64,000 nt of DNA from Schlesneria sphaerica. Lineage in GTDB: Bacteria; Planctomycetota; Planctomycetia; Planctomycetales; Planctomycetaceae. Numbering within the stretch: position 1 is the first letter of the stretch; each line of letters starts with the position of its first letter. This document shows positions 37,219 through 47,100 of the stretch, piece after piece. The DNA is taken from NCBI RefSeq assembly GCF_044336245.1, contig NZ_CP172346.1:3782001-3846000 (forward strand), read 5' to 3'. The notes under the pieces were generated by a model, which made no database searches, was not told the DNA's origin, and was given only the letters and a program-made list of their open reading frames with translations. A program made the translations under genes and the position numbers.

Positions 37219-37515
37219 TCAGGTTCCCGGCGCTGTCTGTCCTGTGCCCCCGCTGCGGGCGAGGGCGACGTCCTGCACCGGGACATAATCGCTAACATTG
37301 CCAAATTGATTAGAATATGAGAGGACGAATTCTGCAAGAGGATGATTGTCCTCGGCATGGTTGAAAAACACTCCAGTCCGAGAGGGGTTTCCGTCCGCAT
37401 CCAATTTAAATTGGGGAAGGAATACGCCCTCCAATTGCAATCGGGATGTCCCCTGTGGACACTCAGACCGGTCGCGGACTACAAGAGCAATTTCCGGCAG
37501 GTTTTGAGCTGCCAT
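37219..37515 (-). CDS. Small hypothetical protein upstream of arsR
   Basis: 98 residues from ATG 37515. The sequence has ordinary protein character: EIALVVRDRSECPQGTS, LQLEGVFLPQFKLDADGN, TGVFFNHAEDNHPLAEFV and SYSNQFGNVSDYVPVQDV. No family is recognised. It has weak ribosome-site evidence (GGGAA, over 15 bases away). It lies 90 bases before the arsR gene on the same strand and could be co-transcribed. Base composition is more AT-rich than its neighbours. It might be a remnant of a longer gene. Confidence 0.45.
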   Translation of the reverse strand: MAAQNLPEIALVVRDRSECPQGTSRLQLEGVFLPQFKLDADGNPSRTGVFFNHAEDNHPLAEFVLSYSNQFGNVSDYVPVQDVALARSGGTGQTAPGT

Positions 37516-37611
37516 TGACGTTTTTTGCCGATTCCCGCATAGTTCGACCCTTCCTAGACCCCGCTGTTTCTCATTTTCGCTGTTTCTCATTTTCAGAGAG
37601 AAGTTTGCTCG
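37516..37611. other. Leader of lysS
   Basis: Short T-rich stretch with two CTGTTTCTCATTTTC copies (37563-37592, tandem 15-base repeat) directly before lysS. The minus-strand small gene starts at its edge. A possible regulatory leader; no hairpin is clear. Confidence 0.35.
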
Positions 37612-39069
37612 ATGTCCGAGACGCCCGACCGTTTGGAAGCCGCTCGATTGGAAAAGCTCGCGAAGATCGAGGCTCTCGGCCTTGATCCGTGGGGCCAGCG
37701 TTTCGACGGTCATATCACCATCGAGCAAGCGCGGGAACAATGTCCCACCGAAGGTGGCATTGACGGAGCGACTGTGCGCGTAGCTGGCCGAATCATGAAG
37801 TGGCCAAAGACGGGCAAACTGAACTTTCTGCACGTCCAGGATTACTCAGGCCGCATCCAATTGATGCTGTCCCAGAAAGACTCGTCCCCGGAGACGTGGG
37901 CCTTGCTGGACTGCCTGGACCTGGGCGATCTGATCGGCGTTGAAGGACGACTGCGCCTGACGAATACTGGCGAGAAGACGATCTTTGTGACCCAGCTTGT
38001 GATCCTGTGCAAGTCGCTCGCTCAGCCACCGGAAAAGTTCCACGGACTTCAAGACAAAGAACAACTGCTGCGACAGCGCTACGTCGACCTGATCTACTCG
38101 GAAGGCGTTCTCGATCGGATGTTCAAGCGGCTGCGGATCATCGATTCGATCCGTCAGACGCTGCGCGGCGAAACCTTCTTCGAAGTCGAAACTCCCGTCC
38201 TGCATTCGATCGCGGGGGGAGCGGCTGCACGCCCCTTTATCACGCACCACAATGCCCTCGACATTCCGCTCTTCCTGCGGATTGCCCTTGAACTGCACCT
38301 CAAGCGGCTGATGGTCGGCGGTATTGAACGCGTTTATGAGATTGGCCGCGTCTTCCGAAACGAAGGTGTCGACAGCACTCACAACCCCGAATTCACCATG
38401 ATCGAGTTGTACCAGGCCTATGGCGACTACAACTCGATGATGGACCTTGCCGAAAAATTGATTTCGCAGGCCGCGATCGCCGCCAATGGATCGGCTGTCG
38501 TCCCTTGGGGCGAAAAGACCATCGACTTCACGCCACCTTACCAGCGTGCCCGCTACGGCGATCTGTTCCGTGAGCACGCTGGCTGCGACATGCACGACGC
38601 TGAAGCGGTTGCTGCCGTGGCGAAGAAGCTGCATATCCCCACCGAAGGCCGCCATCCTGACGTCATCGTCAACGACGTGTTTGAAGCAACCGTCGAAGAC
38701 AAACTGATCGGACCCGTTTTCGTTATCGACTATCCGGCCTCAATGTGCCCGCTGACGAAGCGGAAGCGTAACGATCCGACGATCGCAGAACGGTTCGAGA
38801 TGTTCGTGGACGGTATGGAAGTAGCCAACGCCTACACCGAACTGAACGACCCTCGGCTTCAGGAAGAACTGTTCCGGACACAGCTCGCCGGACTTTCCGA
38901 AGAAGATTCAATGGCTAAGATGGACCACGACTTTGTTCGCGCCCTGAAGGTTGGCATGCCGCCAGCAGGGGGAATGGGAATTGGTATCGACCGCCTGATC
39001 ATGCTGCTGACGAACACCAACAGCATTCGTGACGTGATCTTCTTCCCATTGCTCAAGCCCGAACAATAG
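37612..39069 (+). CDS. lysS: Lysyl-tRNA synthetase, class II
   Basis: 485 residues, charging tRNA-Lys. Order: N-terminal OB-fold anticodon domain (residues ~50-140, VRVAGRIMKWPKTGKLNFLHVQD), motif 1 (FFEVETPVLHSI), motif 2 (VFRNEGVDSTHNPEFTMIE) and motif 3 (GMGIGIDRLIML). Length is normal. It starts the lysS-LolC/E-LolD-ilvE group, where a lipoprotein transporter next to lysS is a known arrangement. ATG 37612 follows AGAGAGAAG. Confidence 0.97.
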   Translation: MSETPDRLEAARLEKLAKIEALGLDPWGQRFDGHITIEQAREQCPTEGGIDGATVRVAGRIMKWPKTGKLNFLHVQDYSGRIQLMLSQKDSSPETWALLDCLDLGDLIGVEGRLRLTNTGEKTIFVTQLVILCKSLAQPPEKFHGLQDKEQLLRQRYVDLIYSEGVLDRMFKRLRIIDSIRQTLRGETFFEVETPVLHSIAGGAAARPFITHHNALDIPLFLRIALELHLKRLMVGGIERVYEIGRVFRNEGVDSTHNPEFTMIELYQAYGDYNSMMDLAEKLISQAAIAANGSAVVPWGEKTIDFTPPYQRARYGDLFREHAGCDMHDAEAVAAVAKKLHIPTEGRHPDVIVNDVFEATVEDKLIGPVFVIDYPASMCPLTKRKRNDPTIAERFEMFVDGMEVANAYTELNDPRLQEELFRTQLAGLSEEDSMAKMDHDFVRALKVGMPPAGGMGIGIDRLIMLLTNTNSIRDVIFFPLLKPEQ

Positions 39070-39112
39070 CCGAAACGCCTGAATCCCAACTGACTACGCC
39101 AAAGGACTGGCA

Positions 39113-40627
39113 ATGTACAAACTGATTCTCTGCCAACGATACCTTCGGACTCGTTACATCGCTCTGGCGAGCATCATCAGCGTCACCCTGGGGGTGGCGA
39201 CGATGATCGTGGTCAATTCAGTCATGGCCGGGTTCGGCAGTGAGATGCGGAATCGGATCCAGGGGATCCTGTCCGACGTCATCATCGAAACGCGCAGCAT
39301 GAACGGCGAGTTCGATCCCGAAGGGTATAAGCAGCGGGTTCGTGAGCTGGTCGGGAAGTACATTTCGGGTGTCACGGCGACCGTCGAAGTGCACGCCATC
39401 CTCAGCTACAAATCGCTGGGAGACTACGTACCTCACCCGGTCAATCTGGTCGGGATTGAGCCCGAGAGCAAATCGGAAGTAAGCCCCCTGGCTGAGTATC
39501 TTCAGAGTTACCAGGCCCAGGTCGAGAATGACAAAGAGATTCCTGCAGAGCGATCGAAAGACGAACCGCTGGGCTGGGAACTGACTCCCGCCGCAATGAA
39601 GCGCCGGGAAGCCAATGCCGAGTACTACCGTCAGATGAAACGACTGAGTTCGCAGATGCGGGCACAGCGTGAGATGGACGAACCCTCATCCGAGGATCCT
39701 TTCGCTCTGGATAAAGAACCTACCGTCGAAGAGGACACGCTTGGCCAGCCGCAGAAAGGTCGACTCTACGTCGGTGTCGGACTGGCGACTTATCTCGGAA
39801 TCGATCCGGAAACAAAAGAGCCCAAAACTTACAACATGATTCAGCCGGGCGATGATGTGCGGATCACGACCTACTCGGCCGGTACCCCCGCTCCGAAGTA
39901 CTTCATCGCGACGGTCGTCGATACGTTTAAGACCAAGATGAGCGAATACGATTCGAATCTTGTGTACTGCAACCTGGAAGAGCTGCAGGAAGTCCGGGGG
40001 ATGCTGCGACAGAACGAGGATGGTACTCAGACACGGGCGTTTACCTCACTCCAGATCAAGCTGAAGGACTATCGTGACGCTCCCAAGGTACTGGAAATTC
40101 TGAAAGCGAACTTCAGTCCCGAATTTTTCAACGTGAATACATGGGAACAACGACAGGGTCCGCTGCTGGCGGCGGTCGATGTGGAATCGTCGATTCTGAA
40201 CATCCTGCTGTTCCTCATCATTACCGTCGCGGGGTTCGGAATCCTGGCCATCTTCTTCATGATCGTGGTGGAAAAGACGCGTGACATCGGAATCCTGAAA
40301 GCACTGGGGGCCAGTTCTTCTGGCGTGATGTCGATCTTCCTGACTTATGGCCTGCTGCTGGGGATGGTCGGTGCCGGTGCCGGAGTGGTGGTCGGCTTGT
40401 TGTTCGTTCACTACATCAACGAGATCGAAAAGGTCATCTCCTTCTTGACGGGACGCGAAGTCTTCCCCGAACAGATCTACTACTTCAAGGATATTCCCAC
40501 CTACGTTGACCCGTTCACCGTTTGCTGGGTCGCCTTCGGAGCCGTGACGATTGCCGTTCTGTCGAGTGTACTGCCAGCACGCCGGGCCGCCCGATTGCGA
40601 CCAGTGCAGGCACTCAGGTATGAATGA
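39113..40627 (+). CDS. LolC/LolE-like ABC transporter permease (FtsX/MacB type)
   Basis: 504-residue inner-membrane permease. A membrane helix near residues 18-42 (ASIISVTLGVATMIVVNSVM) and three at the C-terminus (~355-380, ~405-430, ~468-490) give the MacB/FtsX topology, with a large periplasmic domain between. It probably releases lipoproteins from the inner membrane with the ATPase next to it. LolC/E proteins are usually ~400-415 residues; here about 90 extra polar residues sit at ~125-225, rich in Glu, Arg and Gln (e.g. MRAQREMDEPSSEDPF). That insertion is unusual. Confidence 0.88.
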   Translation: MYKLILCQRYLRTRYIALASIISVTLGVATMIVVNSVMAGFGSEMRNRIQGILSDVIIETRSMNGEFDPEGYKQRVRELVGKYISGVTATVEVHAILSYKSLGDYVPHPVNLVGIEPESKSEVSPLAEYLQSYQAQVENDKEIPAERSKDEPLGWELTPAAMKRREANAEYYRQMKRLSSQMRAQREMDEPSSEDPFALDKEPTVEEDTLGQPQKGRLYVGVGLATYLGIDPETKEPKTYNMIQPGDDVRITTYSAGTPAPKYFIATVVDTFKTKMSEYDSNLVYCNLEELQEVRGMLRQNEDGTQTRAFTSLQIKLKDYRDAPKVLEILKANFSPEFFNVNTWEQRQGPLLAAVDVESSILNILLFLIITVAGFGILAIFFMIVVEKTRDIGILKALGASSSGVMSIFLTYGLLLGMVGAGAGVVVGLLFVHYINEIEKVISFLTGREVFPEQIYYFKDIPTYVDPFTVCWVAFGAVTIAVLSSVLPARRAARLRPVQALRYE

Positions 40628-40766
40628 CCCGGACTGTGATCGTCAACCTGATACGGCCTTCGGAACAAATTAACGACGACAGACAGAGGGAACCGGTTCT
40701 GCGTCAATACGACTGGCTCGGACGGCAGCAAACACATAACAACATCGTTTTCACGGAACGGAAGCC

Positions 40767-41531
40767 ATGCCAGCTCTCATCTCTCCTTCGCTGAATGCTA
40801 CGACATCGGAGTCCATTGACATGCCCATGCCTCATGTCGCTGCTTTGGCCGTCCAGAAGTCTTACCGAAAGGGAGAACAGAGCGTTCCAGTTCTGCACGG
40901 TGTCGATATCTCCGTTCGAAAGGGTGAGTTCCTGTCGATCATCGGCCAGTCGGGTTCGGGAAAAAGCACGCTGATGCACCTGATCGGCTTGCTCGACACA
41001 CCCGATATCGGCGAAGTCCAGCTCGACGGTCAGCGGATCGATGACCTGCCGGCCCGGACTCGGGATGAACTGCGTAACCGCGTGTTCGGGTTTGTCTTCC
41101 AGTTCTATCATCTGCTGCCGGAACTCAGCCTGATGGAAAATGTGCTGGCCCCCTTGATGATCCGGCACTCGATCTGGAACTACTGGACTCGCCGCCGTGA
41201 ATTCCAGGATCGTGCGAAATCGATGATCGACCGCGTCGGCCTGGGCCATCGTCTGGCTCACAAACCGTCTGAACTGTCTGGTGGCGAGATGCAGCGTGCG
41301 GCCATCGCCCGCGCCCTGGTGGCTCAGCCCGAAATTCTGCTCGCCGATGAACCGACCGGGAACCTCGACGCAAAAACGGGCCGCGAGATTATCGACCTGA
41401 TGTCCCGATTGAATGAGAGGGAACAGCTGACTATTATGATGGTGACTCACGATAAATCCATCGCGGCTGAGGCACATCGCACAGTCAGGTTGTGCGAAGG
41501 ACGAATTGAGTCCCTGAGCGACGCGGCCTGA
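40767..41531 (+). CDS. LolD-like ABC transporter ATP-binding protein
   Basis: 254 residues. Walker A is GQSGSGKS (60-67), Q-loop near FGFVFQFYHLLPELS, signature LSGGEMQR (~172), Walker B ILLADEPTGNLD, and switch VTHD. Closest in pattern to LolD/MacB ATPases. It powers the adjacent permease. The start is ATG 40767; a downstream ATG at 40821 is also possible. A terminator at 41578 ends the unit, separating it from ilvE. Confidence 0.93.
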   Translation: MPALISPSLNATTSESIDMPMPHVAALAVQKSYRKGEQSVPVLHGVDISVRKGEFLSIIGQSGSGKSTLMHLIGLLDTPDIGEVQLDGQRIDDLPARTRDELRNRVFGFVFQFYHLLPELSLMENVLAPLMIRHSIWNYWTRRREFQDRAKSMIDRVGLGHRLAHKPSELSGGEMQRAAIARALVAQPEILLADEPTGNLDAKTGREIIDLMSRLNEREQLTIMMVTHDKSIAAEAHRTVRLCEGRIESLSDAA

Positions 41532-41577
41532 ACATCCGCGTGCCGTTCTTGCTACCCTGATTTTCATGAACATGAGT

Positions 41578-41611
41578 AAAGCCCGACTCGTTATGAGGAC
41601 GGGCTTCTTTT
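41578..41611 (+). terminator. Terminator between ABC ATPase and ilvE
   Basis: Stem AAGCCCG with CGGGCTT plus an inner CTC/GAG pairing, followed by CTTTTA. It lies just before the ilvE start, so ilvE may need its own promoter or read-through. Confidence 0.75.
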
Positions 41612-41627
41612 ACCGGAACCGCGGCTG

Positions 41628-42491
41628 ATGGCTCTAAAAATTTTTCTCGGCAACAAACTCGTCGACGAAGCCGATGCCAAAGTAAGTGTGTTCGACCACG
41701 GACTCCTCTACGGGGACGGTGTCTTCGAAGGGATCCGCGTTTACAGTGGTCGCGTCTTCCTGCACCAGCAGCACATTGACCGCCTGTACGAGAGTGCCAA
41801 GGCCATTCGGCTGGTCATCCCCCTGTCCCCAGCGGACATGAAAGCGGCCGTCGAACAAACCGTGAAAGCCAACAACATCGACGATGGCTATGTGCGGCTG
41901 GTTGTTACGCGCGGAGCGGGAAGTCTGGGACTGGATATTCGAAAAACCAGCAACCCCCAGGTGATCATCATCGCCGACACGATCTCGCTCTATCCCCCCG
42001 AAACGTACACGAAGGGGATGCAACTGGTCACCGCCAGCACGATTCGCAATCACCCTGGCGCACTGAGCTCGCGTATCAAGTCGTTGAACTATTTGAACAA
42101 CATCCTGGCACGCATCGAAGGAACGGATGCGGGCATGGTCGAAGCTCTGATGCTGAACCACAAAGGTGAAGTTGCCGAATGCACCGGCGACAACATCTTC
42201 ATCGTCAAGAATCGTGTGCTCCTGACACCCGGCCTGGACGCCGGGATCCTCGAAGGAATCACGCGTAACGCAGTGATGGAGCTCGCCGTCGAAGCGGGAT
42301 ACGAAGTTCGCGAAACATCCCTCACCCGGCACGACCTGTACATCGCTGACGAAATGTTTCTGACGGGGACAGCCGCCGAAGTGGTGGCTGTGGTCGGCCT
42401 CGACGGTCGCAAGATCGGATCGGGTGAACCAGGTCCCGTGACCAAAGATCTGCTCGCACGATTCCAGAAGCTGACTCGCTCGGAAACGTAA
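41628..42491 (+). CDS. ilvE: Branched-chain amino acid aminotransferase
   Basis: 287-residue PLP-dependent fold type IV transaminase making Val, Leu and Ile from their keto acids. The cofactor lysine is Lys151 in SSRIKSLNYLNN. Other signatures are VFDHGLLYGDGVFEG at the N-terminus, EALMLNHKGEVAECTGDNIF and the GTAAEVVAV substrate loop. Length and order are typical. A strong terminator follows at 42510. Confidence 0.95.
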   Translation: MALKIFLGNKLVDEADAKVSVFDHGLLYGDGVFEGIRVYSGRVFLHQQHIDRLYESAKAIRLVIPLSPADMKAAVEQTVKANNIDDGYVRLVVTRGAGSLGLDIRKTSNPQVIIIADTISLYPPETYTKGMQLVTASTIRNHPGALSSRIKSLNYLNNILARIEGTDAGMVEALMLNHKGEVAECTGDNIFIVKNRVLLTPGLDAGILEGITRNAVMELAVEAGYEVRETSLTRHDLYIADEMFLTGTAAEVVAVVGLDGRKIGSGEPGPVTKDLLARFQKLTRSET

Positions 42492-42509
42492 GCTGTCTCG
42501 CTGAAGACG

Positions 42510-42551
42510 GCGGATGCCAGGAGGAACTGATTCCCGGCATCCGCTTTTTTT
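42510..42551 (+). terminator. Rho-independent terminator after ilvE
   Basis: Perfect 9-bp arms GCGGATGCC and GGCATCCGC around a 17-base loop, followed by seven T's. Confidence 0.9.
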
Positions 42552-42682
42552 ATTGATGGGATACGCCAACTCGTTCGACTCCTTAACAGGTCTTGCATGC
42601 AGTCTTGATTGGTATCTGGTGGAGGGATAGAGTCGGGCTCCTTTACGGGCCCGATTTTCGATCCAGAACCGGAATCGCCATC

Positions 42683-44062
42683 TTGACGTCCCATTCGACT
42701 TCGACCGGCGGCACATCGACATCGACTGAGAGCACCGTACCTCCGTTGCAGGACGGTCTGCCTCAATCGACGACCGACTCACTGATCCTGTTTCTACTCC
42801 TCCCTGCGATTGCGATGTCCTTAGGCTGGGGACTGCGGGGAACCATCGGGGGCGGCCCCATCGGAGCATTGATCCCGGGAGTGATCGTGATGCTCAGTCT
42901 GGCCCTCCTTCTGGGTTGGACAAGTTCACTGGCGATTGTCGCTGCGATCGGGACTGTCGGAATTGGGTTGGGAGGGCAAGAGACCTATGGGCAAACCATT
43001 GGTTTCCTGCGCGATCCCGGCACTGTGCTATGGGGGCTGTCTGGCCTGACTCTCAAAGGTGCCATGTGGGGCATCTCGGGAGGTGTGCTGGTCGGTCTGG
43101 GATTCATGCATCCGAAATACCGCTGGTGGGAGCTTGCCCTGGGACTGTTGATCATGGTCGGGGTGACGTTGCTCTGCCGTGAACTGATCGACAAGCCAAA
43201 GTACCTCTACTTTTCGAACCCGTTGGAGAAACCTCGCGAAGAAGCCTGGGTTGCCATCACGCTCGGAGCCTTCAGTCTGCTGGTCTACCTGTGGGGACTC
43301 CACCGCGAGCAGGTCTCCACCGCATTTGCCCTGGGTGGCCTCGTCGCCGGCGCTGCGGGATTCGGATTCGGAAGCCTCTTCATCGCGTTGGGACAGACCC
43401 TGCCAAAGCCCTATTTTGGCTGGGAATGGTGGAAGATGATGGAGTTCACTTTCGGAGCCCTGTATGGACTTGGACTGGGCGCGATCGCTTTCAGCTTAAG
43501 GCATGATCTACTACGGGCAGATCAGCAGGCGTCGGAACGAACATCCGTCGATCCTCTCACAGCGCTTCCCAACCCCTTGATGACAGTCGTCGGACTTGCA
43601 GTCGCAATTACGGCGATCCTCTTGAATTTCGGGATTCCCATTCGGACCTCTTTCACGGTTGTTGCAGCCGGCCTCATCCTCTTGTCGCTCTTTTCAAATC
43701 GACTGAGCTGGCACGTCGCACTCAGTCTGACGATCGCTGGTTTCCTGCGTGACCTCCTTCGCTGGAGCGTTGAGAAGGGCTGGCAGGAAAAAACGTATGA
43801 CCACTGGGCCGCCGTGGCGATCATCACCTTACCGATTGTAATCCTCGTCGTCTGGGCTGAGTCTCGCCGGCGGCTCTCGGCCCAGACGGCCCTCCTTGGA
43901 GTCACCTGGCTCGCCACTGCGTGCGGCATAGCCAAAATCAACATTTCGTCTACGAGCTACTTTTCGAGTCCTTTCGTGGCCTCTGTGTTCTTCGTGGAGA
44001 TGGCCATTACGACACTGCTGGTATTGTCCGTGCAACCAAAGCAAACAGTTCGTTCGACATGA
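42683..44062 (+). CDS. Polytopic membrane protein of unknown function
   Basis: About 459 residues from TTG 42683 (GGAA upstream); a TTG at 42593 would add 30 residues. A Ser/Thr-rich N-terminal stretch (HSTSTGGTSTSTEST) precedes roughly a dozen hydrophobic helices, starting with LILFLLLPAIAMSLGWGLRG. Motif-like Gly-rich segments include RGTIGGGPIGALIPG and GIGLGGQETYGQTIGFLRDP. It resembles no transport family I can name. The start is uncertain. It ends 58 bases before the convergent PQQ-propeller gene. Confidence 0.8.
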   Translation: MTSHSTSTGGTSTSTESTVPPLQDGLPQSTTDSLILFLLLPAIAMSLGWGLRGTIGGGPIGALIPGVIVMLSLALLLGWTSSLAIVAAIGTVGIGLGGQETYGQTIGFLRDPGTVLWGLSGLTLKGAMWGISGGVLVGLGFMHPKYRWWELALGLLIMVGVTLLCRELIDKPKYLYFSNPLEKPREEAWVAITLGAFSLLVYLWGLHREQVSTAFALGGLVAGAAGFGFGSLFIALGQTLPKPYFGWEWWKMMEFTFGALYGLGLGAIAFSLRHDLLRADQQASERTSVDPLTALPNPLMTVVGLAVAITAILLNFGIPIRTSFTVVAAGLILLSLFSNRLSWHVALSLTIAGFLRDLLRWSVEKGWQEKTYDHWAAVAIITLPIVILVVWAESRRRLSAQTALLGVTWLATACGIAKINISSTSYFSSPFVASVFFVEMAITTLLVLSVQPKQTVRST

Positions 44063-44120
44063 GCCAGCGCCATGCAGTCCGTGGTCTGGCGATCAGTGCC
44101 ACAGTCCTGACCCGACTCCC

Positions 44121-47100
44121 CTATTTCGGCTTTGGAAACTTCAGTTCGAGCTGAAAGCTGTAGAAGTCGATCAGCAGCTTCTTGGTCTCGTGCGAAGGGA
44201 TGAACTGAAGCCCTCGCCCCACGGGTGTCGCCAGTTCCTGACTTTTGTAAACGACGTCACCGGTCCGTTTGTCGAGGATCAACGTCGACAGCTTGGGGTC
44301 GAGCGGGAAACCGGTATTGGGATCGAAATGAATGTTCCACGCCGCCAGTACCAGCACCGGAAGACTGGCAGGCTGATTGGCATCATAGGCCAGTTCATTG
44401 ACGGGGACCGACCATTTCACCTCACCACTTTTGCGGTCAATGTAGAACACCATCCCATCCAGAGAGAACGCCGAGTTCGATGGCGTCCCCAGTTCACGAG
44501 GGAGACCAAACTCGGGGGGCATCCCGAAATTGATGGGCTCAATCCTTCGCAGTTCGGTCTTACGGATGGAGACCCCGGCGACGACGATATAGTTATCGGG
44601 GGTGGACTGAACCGACAGAACCAGCATCCCGCGCAAGGGGCGTTTCAGCGGTAATTCCGTCTCGAGCTGTTTCTCTCCCGTCGCCAGTTTCAGAATCGTC
44701 AGCTTGCTGGTGGGCTCAAGGATTGCCAGTTCTTCATCTTGAATGAGACAGGCCTTGCTGCCGACAGGATGTTGCGATTGCCAGACGACGCGATCCCCAT
44801 CGAAATCATGCATTTCGAACACCCGCTGATCCGGAACTTGATTCCGCTGTGTCAGCCGCCGCGTACCTCGAAACCATAACGGGACGTCGTTGGGGTTCCC
44901 TTTATGCTGCTGCTCGATCGCACCATCACGCATCCTCAACAGCAGAGCACCGTTGCCTGCTGTTGCGAGCATCAGCTTGCTGTCGACCGTGGCATCGACT
45001 TTGGCGAACGCCGGCCCAACGCGAGACCACAGCAGTTTGCCAGACTCGGGATCCGCCGCATAAAGCCGATTGTCTAACTGATACACCACGGCATCGTCGG
45101 TAAGACCAACCAGGTATCCTGCTGTCGATCGGCCATCCGACTTCAGTTGAATGAGTCGTCCGTTCGGCAACAGTCGACGCTCATTCGGCGTGGTGCTCAA
45201 TCGGGGAGCCACAAACGAGTTCGGACGCAACGACTGTTCGAAGATGATTTCAGGAGCGATTTGAGTTGTGACGGCTTCCATCACCCCGAGCCACGTTCCC
45301 GAAGCCAGCGCGAGCCGTCGACCCCGGATGTGCAATTGGCAGGGCTGGTCCCGAAGATCATTTGCCGAGTTGATCAGCGGCACACGCCATACCACGTTCA
45401 AATGGGGATCACGTGCGGTGAGTGTGGTAATGAGAGCGTCGACTTCGAACGACCATCCTTTGTAGAAGCTTCCCACATGAGTCACCACCTCAACCGGAAA
45501 GGTCGGCTGCGTGATGCTCTGATCCGTACGAACGACTTCAATTGCCCCTTGCGGCCATTGAAAACGGGAATCATCCTGGCCCAGCGATCTCTGCGTCGAC
45601 CATTCGTCTGAGAGCTGTCGTCCCGTCTTCCCATCACGACAGACGATCGTCGCAAACCGATCACCCAGCTCGGCAATCCAGGGACGTGCCTCTTCCGGCG
45701 CATTCGCCGCGATGTACAACGCGGCCAGGGATGCCGCGGCAGAACCAGCCACCGAAAGATTGGCAGAGCTCGTGATGCGTTCCAGCAACTGGAGTCGGGC
45801 GAACTCGTCAGCAATGGCACCGGGTGACTCTGCCAGTTTCAGCAGCAACGCGTCTGCCGCAGGATGCCCCGAAGTCAGTTTGATGAGGTGCGGAATTCGA
45901 TCGTTCCGGTCAGGCGACTTCGCGGCCGTCTCGAACTCGCGGCTGAAAACCCGTTCCATCTCCGTTCGTTCACTCGCTGTGGCCGCATCGTAAATCGCAA
46001 ACAGCTCAGCCCGGACACTCTGTTCGAGCGAAACAAAATGTCCCGTTCCCGCCGAGATCATCATGTCGGGAATTGTCGTCGTCAGAGCGAGTCGGAAGTA
46101 CTCCGTAATCGCCCCGACACGATCGCCAGATTCTTTCAGCGAATTGGCATACAACCGCAGGAACTCGACACGTTGAAGCGGGTCCTCGGTCAATGCCTCG
46201 AGTTCCGTCGCTGCGGCGAGAATCGACTTGGGATCGTTCCTCAGCCGATTCAGCATCGTCTCGGCAAGCACACGTTTGACCGCAAGATCAGGTCGCTGTC
46301 GGAGTGATTTCCTCAGGTCCTCGATCGCCTCCAGTTCCTGGCCTCGATGCAGCTTCAATTCACCCCGCAGCGCCAGGGCTTCGGCGTCGTCCGGATTCTT
46401 GGCGAGCTGCTCTGCAACCTGATCTTCCACTTCGCCCAGCGACCGGAATCCAATGACATCATGGGTTCCGACCGAAACCAATGCTCCGTCACCAACGGCC
46501 AGATTGCCGGGGACGCCTGCCTGAGGCAACTTGGAACGTCCCAGGATTCGGCCGGTCGTCAAATCGAGTGTCGCGATATCCCCCGTCGAGAGGGGAAGGA
46601 GATACTGCTTCCCCACCCGGACACCCCGTCCGCTCGGTTCAGGAATCTCCGTCGGCTGCGTCCACTCTTCGGAACCGTCGGCCAGAGAGTAAGCCGCAAT
46701 CTGGTTGCGTCCCACCACGACAACCTGGTCTTCGTTCACACAGGCCAGGTACAGTCCCTGTGCCTGCGAACGCTTCCAGTTCAGACTTCCGTCGACCAGA
46801 TTGATGCAATGGATCTCATGCGAATCTCGCGGCGTCACGAGGACTCGGCCTCGCGTGATCACGGGGCCACTGTCCAGCCATCGCGACTCTTCATCGTCCC
46901 CGCCGACACGCTCACGCATCACGGGATTTTCGAAGTTATCCTGAAAATTGCGACGTGACTTGGAATCGTAGGAATAGCCCCAGCGCAGCTGACGTCGCAC
47001 GATGTCATAGGCGACGATCGCCCCGTTCGCCGTCGGACAGACCATCAGGCCTTCCGCAGTCGCCGGGATGAGTCCCGCGAAACGGAACGTCGCCCCAAAC

